Notes: generated by a model not told the origin, from the sequence alone. A stretch of 64,000 nt of DNA from Pedobacter sp. SYP-B3415 (GCF_004138205.1 NZ_RXNQ01000037.1:62001-126000), one strand, 5' to 3'. Shown: positions 52,101 to 61,392, counted from the stretch's first letter. Numbers and translations: made by a program.

Positions 52101-55100
52101 ACCACAACCGGCTTTAACCCCGATGGCACACTCACCAATCCGCGGTCGCGCTGGGGCGGGATGTACCGGCGTATTGAAACAAACGATTTTGAGTCGCAGA
52201 ATATTGAGTACATCGAATTCTGGCTGATGGATCCGTTCATGAATAAACCGGCATCGCAGGGTGGCGATCTGTATTTTAATCTTGGCAATATCTCCGAAGA
52301 CATCCTGAAAGACGGAAGGAAATCGCTCGAAAATGGTCTGCCGGCAAACGGCGATCCGACAAGATACGATGAGACGAACTGGGGGCGGGTGCCTAAACTT
52401 CAGCCCGTTGTACAGGCTTTTGACAATGATCCTGACGCCCGGCGGGCACAGGATGTAGGCCTTGACGGAATGAACAACGCTGCAGAACTGCAGAAATTTT
52501 CCGGTCCGCTGGCACAGATTCGCGCTCAGTTAAATCCGGGAGCTGCGCAAAGCCTTGATAATGACCCATCGTCTGATGACTTTGTGTACTACCGTGGCCC
52601 GGGCCTCGATCAGATCAGCGCAAACATCCTCAAGCGCTATGAGAAATACAATGGCACTGAAGGTAATTCAAAAACCCCGCAACAGGCGCAGCAGGACCTT
52701 GGTGTAGACAATGCCGCAGCTACTGCCCTCCCCGACGGCGAAGATGTGAACCGCGACAACAACATGACCCAGTCTGACGAATATTTTCAATACAAGGTTT
52801 CGCTTGTACCAAATATGTCTGTGGGCGATGGGTACGTAACAGACAAGCTCGTAACGCGGGTTCAAACGCCAGACGGACAAAACAAGCAGGTTACATGGTA
52901 CCAGTTCCGGGTTCCGCTGGCACAATACGATCAAAAGGTCGGCAATATCCAGGATTTTAAATCAATCCGCTTTTTCCGGATGTTCCTGACAAATTTTGCA
53001 GATACCACCATCCTTCGTTTTGCGAAATTACAACTGGTGCGCGGCGATTGGCGTCAGTACAATTCAAAAAATGAGGCAGACAAGGTCATAACCGATCCGG
53101 CTCTGCAAAGCTCAGGACCCGACAATTCTGTCATCGAAGTAGCCACTATCAACATCGAGGAAAACGGGCGCCGTAGTCCGATACCTTATGTGCTTCCGCC
53201 CGGCATTGAGCGTGAACAGGATTTTAGCAACTTCCGCGGAGATACCCGGCAAAATGAACAGTCGCTTGTCTTTAATGTGCGCGACCTGCGCGATGGGTAT
53301 GGCCGCGCAACGTTTAAAACCGCCATTAATGACTTCCGTTCGTACCGGCGGCTTGCCATGTTTATTCACGCAGAAGCCAGCGGCAGCACGCCGCTGAACG
53401 ATAACGACATCTGGGCATTCCTGCGTATCGGAACAGACAATCAGGATAACTATTACGAATACAGTCTGCCATTAAAAGTAACCCGGCCGGGAACGAGTGA
53501 TCCGGGAGCAATCTGGCCGGATGCAAACCGTATGGATCTGCAGCTCGAGCTGTTTCAAAAGGCCAAGGTAGCCAGAAACAACGCCGTTCAGCAAAACGGG
53601 CAGCCATGGCCGATCAATGTGCCTTTCAGATATGTTTCTGACGGACAAACGGTGATTGTAAGGGGCCAGCCTGACATGAGCAAAGTGCGTATCATTATGC
53701 TGGGCGTGAAAAACCCTTTGCGTAATACGGCAAGCCCGGGCGGCGATGATGGATTAGACAAAAATGCCCAGGTATGGTTCAACGAACTACGTCTGACGGA
53801 ATTTGATGAACGTGGTGGCTGGGCAGCAACCGCGCGGATGAACGCCAAACTTGCCGACCTGGGCGATCTGAACGTTTCGGGAAGCAAAACGACCATCGGT
53901 TTCGGATCGATTGATAAACGTGTAAGTGAACGAAACCGTGCCGACAACGTGTTTTTCGACATCAATTCGAATATGGAACTTGGTAAGTTTTTTCCTCAGA
54001 AATCAGGCATCAGCATACCTATGTTTGTCAGCTATTCTTCCCAGATCAGCACCCCGCAGTTTAACCCGCGCACACCTGATATCGAGCTGAAAAATGCCCT
54101 GGAAGGGGCGGACCGACGGCAGCGCGATTCAATTCTTAACTTTTCGCAGGATTTCACAACCAGGCAGAGCCTGAGTTTTACAAATGTGCATAAGGAACGT
54201 ACCAATCCGAATAAACCAGCAAGGCTATGGGATATCGAGAACCTGAGCGTAAGTTATGGGTACGCAAAGTATCATCACCGGGACTTTATAAATGAACGGA
54301 GTATAGAAAACAGCTTCCGCGGAAGTCTTGCCTACACGTTTACTGCCGATGCCCGGAATTATCAGCCATTTAATAAGATCATAAAATCAAATCTTCTTTC
54401 CCTGTTAAAGGATTTCAACTTTACCCTCCGTCCGAATTTTATTAATTTCCGGGTCGATCTGGATCGCTTCTATGCCGAAAATACACTCAGAAATAATGAC
54501 CCAAATAATTTCATCCCCATTCAGACTACCTTCAACAAAAATTTTCAGGTAACCAGGGTATATGGTATTGGCTGGAAACTTTCGAAATCGCTTACCCTCG
54601 ATTTCAACGCAACAAACTATTCGATCATCGACGAACCTGAAGGCCGGATCAATGGATTAAAGCGGGACACAGTCTGGCAGAATTTACTGCGGCTGGGACG
54701 GACCACCAATTATAACCATACGCTTAATGTTACTTATGAGGTACCTGTAGGTAAGATCCCGGGACTGGACTGGGTAGAGCTTGCTACCCGCTATGGAACC
54801 AATTTCAACTGGCAGACTGAGCCGCTTTCTACGCTGCGCGATCCGCAGATCGATCTGGGTAACACCGTTCAGAATTCACGCACCATCCAACTAAATCCAA
54901 CCCTGGGCTTCAGCAAATTGTATAACAAATTTGCCGGGCTTAGAAAAGCTTCGGGCCCCGATGCAAAACCTTTAAAACGTCTATTAGCGGGTCTGCTAAC
55001 ATCGCTCAAAAGTGTAAACATGGCCTATACAGAGGTTCGGGCTACATTTTTACCTGGTTATCTGCCACAGTCGCGATATTTTGGTATTGATGATATGGGT

Positions 55101-56324
55101 GCGCCCGGACTCGGTTTTGTGTTTGGAAGCCAGCGGGACATCCGTTCAATGGCCATAAACAACGGCTGGCTTACCCGTGATACCTTGCAGTCACAATTAT
55201 ACGTGAATACGCTTAAAGAAAACTTCAGCCTTACGGGACAGGTGGAGCCATTGCGCGACCTCCGCATTCAGATTTCTGCAACGCGGAACAAAACACAGAA
55301 TTTCTCGTCAAATTTTCGCTTTGATCCGAACGCAGCATCCTTCCGTGATTTGGGTGCCCAGACAACAGGCGACTACAGCATTTCATTTATCGCTTTGGGA
55401 ACCGCTTTCAGAGAAAAACCAGGTGGCTTAATTTCCAGCCTGTTCAACCAGTTTATGGCGAACCGGGCGGTCATTTCGAGGCGCCTGGGCGCAGGGAACC
55501 CGAATTCAGCCGGACAGGCGGGCGGCTATGCCGATGGCTATGGCCAAAATGCGCAGGACGTTGTGGTAGGTGCATTTCTTGCGGCCTATACGGGTAAAGA
55601 CGCCGGCTCTTCCCGTCTCAATTCATTCCCAAAAATACCGCTGCCGAATTGGTCGCTTACGTATGGCGGTCTCTCAAAGATCCCGCTTTTGGCCGAAACC
55701 TTTACTTCGTTTGACATCAAACACGGCTATAGTTCGTTGTACAGCATCGGATCCTTCAACACCTTGTTGCGGTATTCTGAATTGCGCGGTTTCCCGAACG
55801 CCAGGGACGAGGCACGTAATTTTCTGCCACAATATCAGTTTTCGCAGGTAGCCATCTCAGAACGCTTTGTGCCCCTGATTGGAATAGATACCCGCCTCAG
55901 GAACAACCTCAGCGCTTCATTTGAAGTGAACCGGGAACGCCTGCTCGGTCTGAGTCTTGCAAACAGCCAGCTGGCACAATTCTCGGAAAACAATGTTGTC
56001 CTCGGACTTGGCTACCGGACAAATAAGTTTCGTTTTCCTTTTGGGCTGTTTAAGGAGCTAAAGATGGACAATAATATAAATTTCCGTCTGGATATAGCCC
56101 TGCGCGACAACAAGACCGTTATCTACCGTGCAGATGTGGCAGAAGCGGAAGTATCTGCCGGTGCAAAGAACATCACGATGCGGCCAAACATCGATTATAT
56201 TATCAACCAGCGGTTTAACGTACGTTTGTTTTACGATTCAAACATTACAAAACCATACACGTCGCAGGCATTCAACACATCCTTCAGTAATTTTGGCTTT
56301 AGTCTGAGAGCAACTTTGAACTAG
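49161..56324 (+). CDS. sprA: SprA, outer-membrane translocon of the type IX secretion system
   Basis: This 2387-residue protein is the giant outer-membrane channel of the type IX secretion system and is needed for gliding in many Bacteroidota. It starts at TTG 49161 (RRIFTCLVILCLLVFG..QAQ signal peptide) with no ATG nearby. Family regions include the N-terminal FGGTTIDIQPRGEAELTFLGRVNRNENP, QRIQMNVVGNIGTKLKLLTNYNTEAQFDFENQIKLDYTG and the SprA motif SYLDDFEASRSLIDLKAAISWQISG. A YIEFWLMDPF segment and a long C-terminal barrel ending in FGFSLRATLN are also present. maeB-ruvA-sprA-gcvH-vanZ is a known gene order, but here a repeat pair separates sprA from gcvH. Confidence 0.96.
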   Translation: MRRIFTCLVILCLLVFGNQTLQAQVAQTKTPSDTLKNTFSLRERRSFGFGRTNSFSPLPASINRVVEFDAENKRYVIRQMLGEREIAMPQYLTIEQYQRLLTAEIKTANWRNFSDSTLNEVRETGLIPAVRINSKSFERIFGGTTIDIQPRGEAELTFLGRVNRNENPLFNERQRVQTNFDFNQRIQMNVVGNIGTKLKLLTNYNTEAQFDFENQIKLDYTGSPDEIIRKIEAGNVSMPLNGSLISGTQALFGIKTQLQFGRLGITSVFSQQKSQSKEIQITNGAQQNEFRITGDNYEANKHFFLAQFFRNNYNKVMANAPNILSPVNITKIEVWITNKSSQTQDSRDVLALLDLGENSPYNTAQVQGGAGYSAVPSGFSGIPGTPQSNNLLANLPPGARFTNSNDVIAYFQANGATDNFNKLTYARRLNEREYIMQPQLGYISLNNPLNADEVLGVAYRYTYNGVEYQVGEFSTDVSFDQANPRVLYTKMLKNETMKINLPTWDLMMKNIYLLGGYQIGSQNFKLDIYRIDDQSGVEKPLVTEGQNTSNKQFINLTGLDRLNQQQEQKPDGVFDFIAMANPLGNTYGPYGNSYSGGSYSGGTAGQTGSNPVIDNTVKGYVTIDPLNGRLIFPVIEPFGADLAARFAPGEQALIQRYTFPALYDSTQVIAKQLFPMQNRYIIRGTYQSEVSSDFSLNTFNVPQGSVRVFAGNIPLQEGTDFTVDYMGGRVKILNTALLTSGQPIRITTENNELFGVQQRSLFGTRLDYRVNSKLNLGGTIMNLSEKPITPKVNIGEEPISNTIWGLDVNYNSPSRFLTKLIDKLPLLSTKAPSSITFSGEFAQLVPGHSRALNMAGDRGGTSYLDDFEASRSLIDLKAAISWQISGTPQLFPESQRINDLSYGYNRARLAFYNIDPIFFTPTSLTPDNIRTNALLRSDHYTREVRENEVFPFKQIATGQPLQLPTLDVAFYPTIRGPYNYTTTGFNPDGTLTNPRSRWGGMYRRIETNDFESQNIEYIEFWLMDPFMNKPASQGGDLYFNLGNISEDILKDGRKSLENGLPANGDPTRYDETNWGRVPKLQPVVQAFDNDPDARRAQDVGLDGMNNAAELQKFSGPLAQIRAQLNPGAAQSLDNDPSSDDFVYYRGPGLDQISANILKRYEKYNGTEGNSKTPQQAQQDLGVDNAAATALPDGEDVNRDNNMTQSDEYFQYKVSLVPNMSVGDGYVTDKLVTRVQTPDGQNKQVTWYQFRVPLAQYDQKVGNIQDFKSIRFFRMFLTNFADTTILRFAKLQLVRGDWRQYNSKNEADKVITDPALQSSGPDNSVIEVATINIEENGRRSPIPYVLPPGIEREQDFSNFRGDTRQNEQSLVFNVRDLRDGYGRATFKTAINDFRSYRRLAMFIHAEASGSTPLNDNDIWAFLRIGTDNQDNYYEYSLPLKVTRPGTSDPGAIWPDANRMDLQLELFQKAKVARNNAVQQNGQPWPINVPFRYVSDGQTVIVRGQPDMSKVRIIMLGVKNPLRNTASPGGDDGLDKNAQVWFNELRLTEFDERGGWAATARMNAKLADLGDLNVSGSKTTIGFGSIDKRVSERNRADNVFFDINSNMELGKFFPQKSGISIPMFVSYSSQISTPQFNPRTPDIELKNALEGADRRQRDSILNFSQDFTTRQSLSFTNVHKERTNPNKPARLWDIENLSVSYGYAKYHHRDFINERSIENSFRGSLAYTFTADARNYQPFNKIIKSNLLSLLKDFNFTLRPNFINFRVDLDRFYAENTLRNNDPNNFIPIQTTFNKNFQVTRVYGIGWKLSKSLTLDFNATNYSIIDEPEGRINGLKRDTVWQNLLRLGRTTNYNHTLNVTYEVPVGKIPGLDWVELATRYGTNFNWQTEPLSTLRDPQIDLGNTVQNSRTIQLNPTLGFSKLYNKFAGLRKASGPDAKPLKRLLAGLLTSLKSVNMAYTEVRATFLPGYLPQSRYFGIDDMGAPGLGFVFGSQRDIRSMAINNGWLTRDTLQSQLYVNTLKENFSLTGQVEPLRDLRIQISATRNKTQNFSSNFRFDPNAASFRDLGAQTTGDYSISFIALGTAFREKPGGLISSLFNQFMANRAVISRRLGAGNPNSAGQAGGYADGYGQNAQDVVVGAFLAAYTGKDAGSSRLNSFPKIPLPNWSLTYGGLSKIPLLAETFTSFDIKHGYSSLYSIGSFNTLLRYSELRGFPNARDEARNFLPQYQFSQVAISERFVPLIGIDTRLRNNLSASFEVNRERLLGLSLANSQLAQFSENNVVLGLGYRTNKFRFPFGLFKELKMDNNINFRLDIALRDNKTVIYRADVAEAEVSAGAKNITMRPNIDYIINQRFNVRLFYDSNITKPYTSQAFNTSFSNFGFSLRATLN

Positions 56325-56350
56325 ATATTTCTAAAATAGCTTATTTTTTT

Positions 56351-56398
56351 AACTTAAAGTTGGTAACTTTACGAAAGTTACCAACTTTGCAGGAGTCG
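56351..56398 (+). repeat. Palindromic repeat, copy 2 (15-bp arms)
   Basis: AAAGTTGGTAACTTT (56356-56370) and AAAGTTACCAACTTT (56374-56388) are perfect arms around ACG, with AACTT before and GCAGGAGTCG after. It is 26 bases after sprA. It is the same element as copy 1 (33026-33074) in the opposite orientation and copy 3 (56565-56612) in the same one. Confidence 0.88.
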
Positions 56399-56564
56399 TA
56401 TCAGGCACCACACGTTTTTAATCTGTTTAATAATATTGCATCTCATCTCTAACTTTAACCATGACTTGATAAGGTAGGGTATGCAGCCAACGTGATGTTT
56501 CATAGGTAAAACTTACCTCTTATCTTATTTCAATATAATATTCTTCCAATTGTGATATATTTTT

Positions 56565-56612
56565 AACTTAAAGTTGGTATCTTTACGAAAGCTACCAACT
56601 TTGCAGGAGTCG
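56565..56612 (+). repeat. Palindromic repeat, copy 3 (imperfect arms)
   Basis: AACTT, then AAAGTTGGTATCTTT, ACG, AAAGCTACCAACTTT and GCAGGAGTCG. One stem pair is a T-C mismatch, where copy 2 has A-T. Copies 2 and 3 also share a decayed right flank (CGTTTT, TGCATC and TCTC words in the same order), so the repeated unit is longer, about 100 bp. A start-to-start distance of 214 bp separates them. Confidence 0.85.
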
Positions 56613-56691
56613 CATTGGCCCTCATGCGTTTTGACGCTGTTGCATCCCGTCTCAACCTTTTTCCGTTCTTTCTGTTTCACTCATTATTGAC

Positions 56692-56699
56692 TACATTTG
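56692..56699 (+). promoter_or_regulatory. Bacteroidota -7 box of gcvH
   Basis: TACATTTG matches TAnnTTTG, 17 bases before the gcvH ATG. It shows that gcvH has its own promoter and does not depend on sprA transcription. Confidence 0.6.
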
Positions 56700-56716
56700 G
56701 CAAAAATATTTGAAAG

Positions 56717-57097
56717 ATGAATTTCCCCTCAGAACTGAAGTATACCAAAGACCACGAATGGGTAAAGGTTGATGGAAACGAAGCCACAATCGGAATCACC
56801 GATTTTGCTCAGCGCGAACTCGGCGATATCGTGTATGTCGACATCAACACCGTTGGAGAAGAAGTTGCTAAAGAAGCCGTTTTCGGAACTGTAGAAGCAG
56901 TTAAAACCGTATCTGACCTGTTTATGCCTGTATCCGGTACCGTTCTGGAAGTAAACGCAGAATTAAACAACAGCCCCGAACTGGTGAACTCTGACCCTTA
57001 CGGCCAGGGATGGATGGTGAAAATCTCATTAAGCGACCTTTCTGAAATTGATGGGCTTCTTTCTGCAGATGCATACCAAACTTTAGTAGGCGCTTAG
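56717..57097 (+). CDS. gcvH: Glycine cleavage system H protein
   Basis: This 126-residue protein carries the aminomethyl group on a lipoyl arm between GcvP and GcvT. The lipoyl-accepting Lys63 is in FGTVEAVKTVSDLFMPVSG. Other marks are ELKYTKDHEWVKVDGNEATIGITDFAQRELGDIVYVD and NSDPYGQGWMVKI. Length is typical. The vanZ-like gene starts three bases after its stop, so they are one operon. Confidence 0.97.
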   Translation: MNFPSELKYTKDHEWVKVDGNEATIGITDFAQRELGDIVYVDINTVGEEVAKEAVFGTVEAVKTVSDLFMPVSGTVLEVNAELNNSPELVNSDPYGQGWMVKISLSDLSEIDGLLSADAYQTLVGA

Positions 57098-57100
57098 TTA

Positions 57101-57514
57101 ATGTCCTTTCGCAAAGCATTAAAGTATCAAACATGGTCCATAGCCTGGACCATTGTTATTTTAGTGCTTTGCAACTGGCACTTCAGCAACGACGGCTCTT
57201 CCGGCTTCTTCTTCGAAGGGTTCGACAAGCTTGTTCATCTCGGTTTCTTCTTTATCCTGACCATCCTGCTGTTATATGGAAAGATCAGGGAGAAAACTAA
57301 CACTGCACTTTCGTTCTCAACACTCTTCAAAATTACCTTTCTTACTTCCTTTATCGGTGCAGGTGTCGAAGTCCTGCAATGGAAAGTTTTTACCTACCGC
57401 TCCGCAGACTGGTGGGACCTTACCTGCGACTGCCTCGGTGTTGGCATGGGTATCTTCGGTTATCTGCTGCTCAACTGGATCCACGCTCAGAAACGCAGTT
57501 CCGCCATCAGCTAA
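57101..57514 (+). CDS. VanZ-family membrane protein
   Basis: This 137-residue protein has four hydrophobic helices and the VanZ-like signature (FFFEGFDKLVHLGFFFILTILLLYG, SFIGAGVEVLQWKVFTYRSADWWDLTCDCLGVGMGIFGYLL). VanZ-like proteins occur in many Bacteroidota next to gcvH, but their function is not known. A resistance role is not implied. Confidence 0.88.
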   Translation: MSFRKALKYQTWSIAWTIVILVLCNWHFSNDGSSGFFFEGFDKLVHLGFFFILTILLLYGKIREKTNTALSFSTLFKITFLTSFIGAGVEVLQWKVFTYRSADWWDLTCDCLGVGMGIFGYLLLNWIHAQKRSSAIS

Positions 57515-57612
57515 AACCGGCTTTGCAACAGGAAAGTTAGGTGTATTTAATTTGTTACCCATCTTTTAACAACCATTAACAAACCATTTGCCGGCTTCGC
57601 AGTCTGATAAGA

Positions 57613-57620
57613 TAATTTTG
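57613..57620 (+). promoter_or_regulatory. Bacteroidota -7 box of the first barrel-protein gene
   Basis: TAATTTTG matches TAnnTTTG, 17 bases before the ATG at 57638. Confidence 0.6.
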
Positions 57621-57637
57621 CGAACCATATTATTATA

Positions 57638-60469
57638 ATGAAAAAACTCTTACAAACGTTCTTAAGAAAACCCTGGCTCATTGCGGCCCTTCTCGTTTCA
57701 ATTTCTTCTATACACGTACACGCGCAGACGAAAAACGGCTCTGTAACCGGCAAAGCGGTTGATGGCGCTGAAAAAACGCCGCTCGGCTTCGCTACGGTTG
57801 TAATCCGCAACCTGAAAGATTCGAGCGTTGTGGCTACCACAACAACCGAAGACAACGGAGGTTTTCTCGTAAAAAGTCTCGCCATGGGCAACTATAAATT
57901 GTATGTTGCTTTCGTAGGTTTAAAAACTGTAACAAAAGATTTCTCGCTCACGGCGGATAAACCTGCAGCAAATGTCGGCGACCTTACACTGCAGCAGGAC
58001 GGCGTTGACCTGAAGACTGTAGAAGTAAAAGGTGAAGTAGCGCCGGTTATTGTCAAAACAGATACAATCGAGTTTAACGCAAAGTCGTTCAAAGTTCGTG
58101 AGAATGCCGTTGCAGAAGACCTTCTAAAAAAACTTCCGGGGGTTGAAGTGGCAAAAGACGGTACCGTAAAGGCTCAGGGTGAAACGGTTACCAAAGTGAA
58201 GGTAGATGGAAAGGAATTCTTTGGCAATGACCCACTCATCGCTACTCGAAATATCCCCGCAGAACTGATTGACCGCATCCAGGTCATTGACGAACAGTCT
58301 GAACAGTCGCGGTTTACCGGCGTTGATGACGGAAACCGCAGCAAGGTGATCAACATCACCACTAAAAACGGACTGAAGAAAGGATACTTCGCAAATGCCA
58401 ATGCGGCTTATGGCGAAAACGACCGCTATGATGGCAAAGTATTCGTCAACACCTTCAATGATGAGCAAAAAGTTACGCTGGTTGGACAGTTTAATAACAT
58501 CAATAAACAGGACTTCGGTAATATGGGCGGCTTTGGCGGTGGCGGCGGCGGCGGTATCCGTTTCAGCGGGCGCGGCGGCGGCGGAGCTAATCAGCCGGGT
58601 ATCACAACCACTAACGCGATCGGACTTAACTTCCAGGATCTATACAAAGATGGAACAGAAATTTCCGGGAACTATTTCTTTAATAAAACAGATTTTGTCA
58701 ATACACAAAACACACTGCAAACCAACCTGCTCGGTAACGCAACAAGTACATTCAGCAATCGGGCAGACAATAACTCAGACCGCAACAATCACCGGCTCAA
58801 CTTTCTGATCGACACCAAACTTGACTCGACAACCAGTATCCGTGTTCAGCCCAACCTGAGTTATTCTCAGGATGAAAACAGCAACCTGAGCAACTATGTG
58901 CGCAACTACAACAATCTCAATACAGTCGGTGAACAGCGGCTTACTACAAATTCAACTTCGCCGGTACTAAGTAACAACATCCTTGTGCGGAAGAAATTTC
59001 TGCGCCGCGGCCGGACACTTTCACTGAACGTGAATACCAATGTGAATGATAACTCCGGAATTAACTACAATTACATTCTGGACAACAATACCGTAGACGG
59101 CGTACCAATTCAGAAGCTTACCGATCAGATGAATGACAGCAAGAGCAGTTCATTGAATAACACAGCCCGCCTGGTCTATACCGAGCCGTTGAGTAAAGTG
59201 GCCAGCCTCGAATTTAATTTTCAGAACGGCTATAATCATGATGTTTCTGAACGCTATGCCTACGATTATAACCCGGCGACCCTTTCATACGATCTCTTGA
59301 ACACCACCTATTCAAACGTATTCGAGAATACGACGATTACCAATGCCCTGGGGCTGAGTTACAACGTTACGCAGAAAAAATACAACTGGAACCTCGGCCT
59401 GGCCGTTCAAAACACAGATCGCGAAAACATCAACAAAACGTTAAACTCAACAATAAACCAGAATTTTTATAACCTGACGCCTACCGCGCAACTGCGTTAT
59501 AATTTCAGCCGAAGCAAACGTCTGCAGGTAGATTACCGCGGAAGCACGTCGCAACCTGGCATTAACCAGATCCAGCCCATCGTCGACAACACCAATACAA
59601 CCACGCTTCCTGTCGGAAATCCTGACCTGCGCCCGGCATTTACGAATAACCTGCGCATCCGCTTCAACAACTTCAATTTTACAAAATTCCGTACCCTGTT
59701 TGCCTTTATCAACCTTTCACAGACAAACAACGCCTTCAGCAGTGAACGTGTACAGATCACCAATCCCGCAGATACCAATTTTGGTAAGATCCGTGTACGT
59801 ACCATTAACGTAGACGGTGTTTACAGCGGTAACGCTTTTGCAAACCTCGGTTTGCCGATTATCCCCAACAACAAGCTGAATTTGAATATCAATATTAATG
59901 GCAGCTATCAGCGTGATGTGGATTTCAATACGGCCATTAAAAATATCAGCAATACATTTTCTGTTACAAACGGCTACAGCCTGATATCAAATATGGACCG
60001 TTTCGATGTAAATGCCGGCATCCGCGGAACGCTGAACCGTTCAACCTATTCGGCGCAGCCCGGTCAGAATAACACCTACTATACGCTGAACCCGACAGTT
60101 GATATCAGTTACCTTTTCCCCGGTGATGTACGGCTTGCCCTTGATATCGATTATTTCCAGAACACCGGCCGCGGACCGCAGTTTGACAACCGTTATACGC
60201 TGGTCAACTCTTACCTGAGCAAGCAGGCCTTCAAAAACAGAGGAACCTTTAAGGTTTCAGTAAATGATGCTTTTAACCAAAATCAGGGTGTAACCCGTAC
60301 CTCGACAAGCAGTACGATTACCGACTCAAATTTCCTCGTATTGAAAAGATATTATATGCTAACCTTCACGTACAACCTGAACCGGGTCGGCGGTCGTACG
60401 GTACAGAATGAACCATCGCAGCAAGGTATGCCCGGAATGGGTGGCGGCATGCGCCGCGGCGGCTTTTAG
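57638..60469 (+). CDS. Outer-membrane beta-barrel protein (TonB-receptor-like, PF14905-type), paralog 1
   Basis: This 943-residue protein has a signal peptide (to about residue 30, HVHAQT) and a carboxypeptidase-regulatory-like domain (about 33-115; GKAVDGAEKTPLGFATVVIRNLKDSSVV). A plug-like domain (about 120-250) carries AVAEDLLKKLPGVEVAKDGTVKAQGETVTKVKVDGKEFFGNDPLIATRN and VIDEQSEQSRFTGVDDG. A glycine-rich stretch (about residues 287-318) follows, then a long barrel. The tail is also glycine-rich and basic (GMPGMGGGMRRGGF). It is a family of outer-membrane proteins without known substrate. It shares most of its length with the protein beginning at 61846. Confidence 0.88.
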   Translation: MKKLLQTFLRKPWLIAALLVSISSIHVHAQTKNGSVTGKAVDGAEKTPLGFATVVIRNLKDSSVVATTTTEDNGGFLVKSLAMGNYKLYVAFVGLKTVTKDFSLTADKPAANVGDLTLQQDGVDLKTVEVKGEVAPVIVKTDTIEFNAKSFKVRENAVAEDLLKKLPGVEVAKDGTVKAQGETVTKVKVDGKEFFGNDPLIATRNIPAELIDRIQVIDEQSEQSRFTGVDDGNRSKVINITTKNGLKKGYFANANAAYGENDRYDGKVFVNTFNDEQKVTLVGQFNNINKQDFGNMGGFGGGGGGGIRFSGRGGGGANQPGITTTNAIGLNFQDLYKDGTEISGNYFFNKTDFVNTQNTLQTNLLGNATSTFSNRADNNSDRNNHRLNFLIDTKLDSTTSIRVQPNLSYSQDENSNLSNYVRNYNNLNTVGEQRLTTNSTSPVLSNNILVRKKFLRRGRTLSLNVNTNVNDNSGINYNYILDNNTVDGVPIQKLTDQMNDSKSSSLNNTARLVYTEPLSKVASLEFNFQNGYNHDVSERYAYDYNPATLSYDLLNTTYSNVFENTTITNALGLSYNVTQKKYNWNLGLAVQNTDRENINKTLNSTINQNFYNLTPTAQLRYNFSRSKRLQVDYRGSTSQPGINQIQPIVDNTNTTTLPVGNPDLRPAFTNNLRIRFNNFNFTKFRTLFAFINLSQTNNAFSSERVQITNPADTNFGKIRVRTINVDGVYSGNAFANLGLPIIPNNKLNLNININGSYQRDVDFNTAIKNISNTFSVTNGYSLISNMDRFDVNAGIRGTLNRSTYSAQPGQNNTYYTLNPTVDISYLFPGDVRLALDIDYFQNTGRGPQFDNRYTLVNSYLSKQAFKNRGTFKVSVNDAFNQNQGVTRTSTSSTITDSNFLVLKRYYMLTFTYNLNRVGGRTVQNEPSQQGMPGMGGGMRRGGF

Positions 60470-60494
60470 TAACGGCGTTAAAATATATACATTG

Positions 60495-60530
60495 AATCAG
60501 GCTATCCTAACGGATAGCCTGATTTATTTA
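60495..60530 (+). terminator. Intrinsic terminator of barrel-protein paralog 1
   Basis: AATCAGGCTATCC (60495-60507) and GGATAGCCTGATT (60512-60524) are perfect 13-bp arms with a 4-nt loop, followed by TATTTA. Confidence 0.85.
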
Positions 60531-60639
60531 TATCGAACACAGCCTTGTAACCTTTTGCCCGGAAATTTACTTTCTTTGAAACATGATGACATACCCGTTC
60601 GTTATGGCATCAGCTGATTCTCATTTACCATCTGTACCT

Positions 60640-61392
60640 ATGATCTTTATCTATCAAATCCGTTCTCTCGAGCACAAAACCGAAGCTTGCCCTGATCTCA
60701 TGTGCCCCATGTGCAGCCAGCAGGGTGGCGTACATATAACCGTGCGTCAGCGTTATGTGTGGTGGCTTGGGCCGATGTTACCCTCAGGCAAGTACGGCAT
60801 TGCCTGGTGCGAACGCTGCGGCGACCGTATACTCGGCGTAAAATGGTCGCCCGAGCTAACCCGGCGGTATAAGGAAATCAGAAGTACCACAAAAACGCCC
60901 CTTCGTCTGTGGCGCGGTATGATTGTGATCTTCTCATTGTTTGCTGCGATTGTTCTGGCCGCCCTGTTCTTCGGCAGCAGGCATCAGGCGAAAGCCGCCG
61001 CAGATGAGAAGGAAAAGCAGGAATATATTACAAATCCGGCACCGGGTGATATCTATCGCGCAAATAATGGCGGCAGGATGTATAAGATCGATGAAACATC
61101 AGCCACGACAGTAGACAATATCTATGCACTTTATAAGGTGGTGCGCGTTTCGGGCGACTCGGTATTTGTGGTGCAGGGAAACGCTCAGCGTGTAGGAACG
61201 GCAGAAAATCCGGTTAATCCCTATATAGATGGATTCTGGGATGAGCTTGAAAAAGAAACGACCGCCTTTGGCTCCAAAGAGATTGCCATTTCGCATGCAT
61301 CAATGATAAAATATGGGTACTTTTCTCGCCTGATCAAAGAAGAGGGCGATACCCCCGGGACCATAAGTTCAATCGTACGAAGTGAAAAATAA
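60640..61392 (+). CDS. Zinc-ribbon, single-pass membrane protein of unknown function
   Basis: The likely start is ATG 60640 (MIFIYQIRSLEHKTEACP), giving 250 residues; an in-frame ATG at 60583 adds 19 residues with no pattern. The N-terminal cytoplasmic part has a zinc-ribbon: CPMC (Cys22, Cys25) and CERC (Cys57, Cys60), plus Cys17. One transmembrane helix follows (about 94-114; MIVIFSLFAAIVLAALFF). The remaining 135 residues are a soluble extracytoplasmic domain (APGDIYRANNGGRMYKIDET, VVRVSGDSVFVVQGN). I know no family with this arrangement. The gap to the next gene is 15 bases. Confidence 0.7.
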   Translation: MIFIYQIRSLEHKTEACPDLMCPMCSQQGGVHITVRQRYVWWLGPMLPSGKYGIAWCERCGDRILGVKWSPELTRRYKEIRSTTKTPLRLWRGMIVIFSLFAAIVLAALFFGSRHQAKAAADEKEKQEYITNPAPGDIYRANNGGRMYKIDETSATTVDNIYALYKVVRVSGDSVFVVQGNAQRVGTAENPVNPYIDGFWDELEKETTAFGSKEIAISHASMIKYGYFSRLIKEEGDTPGTISSIVRSEK

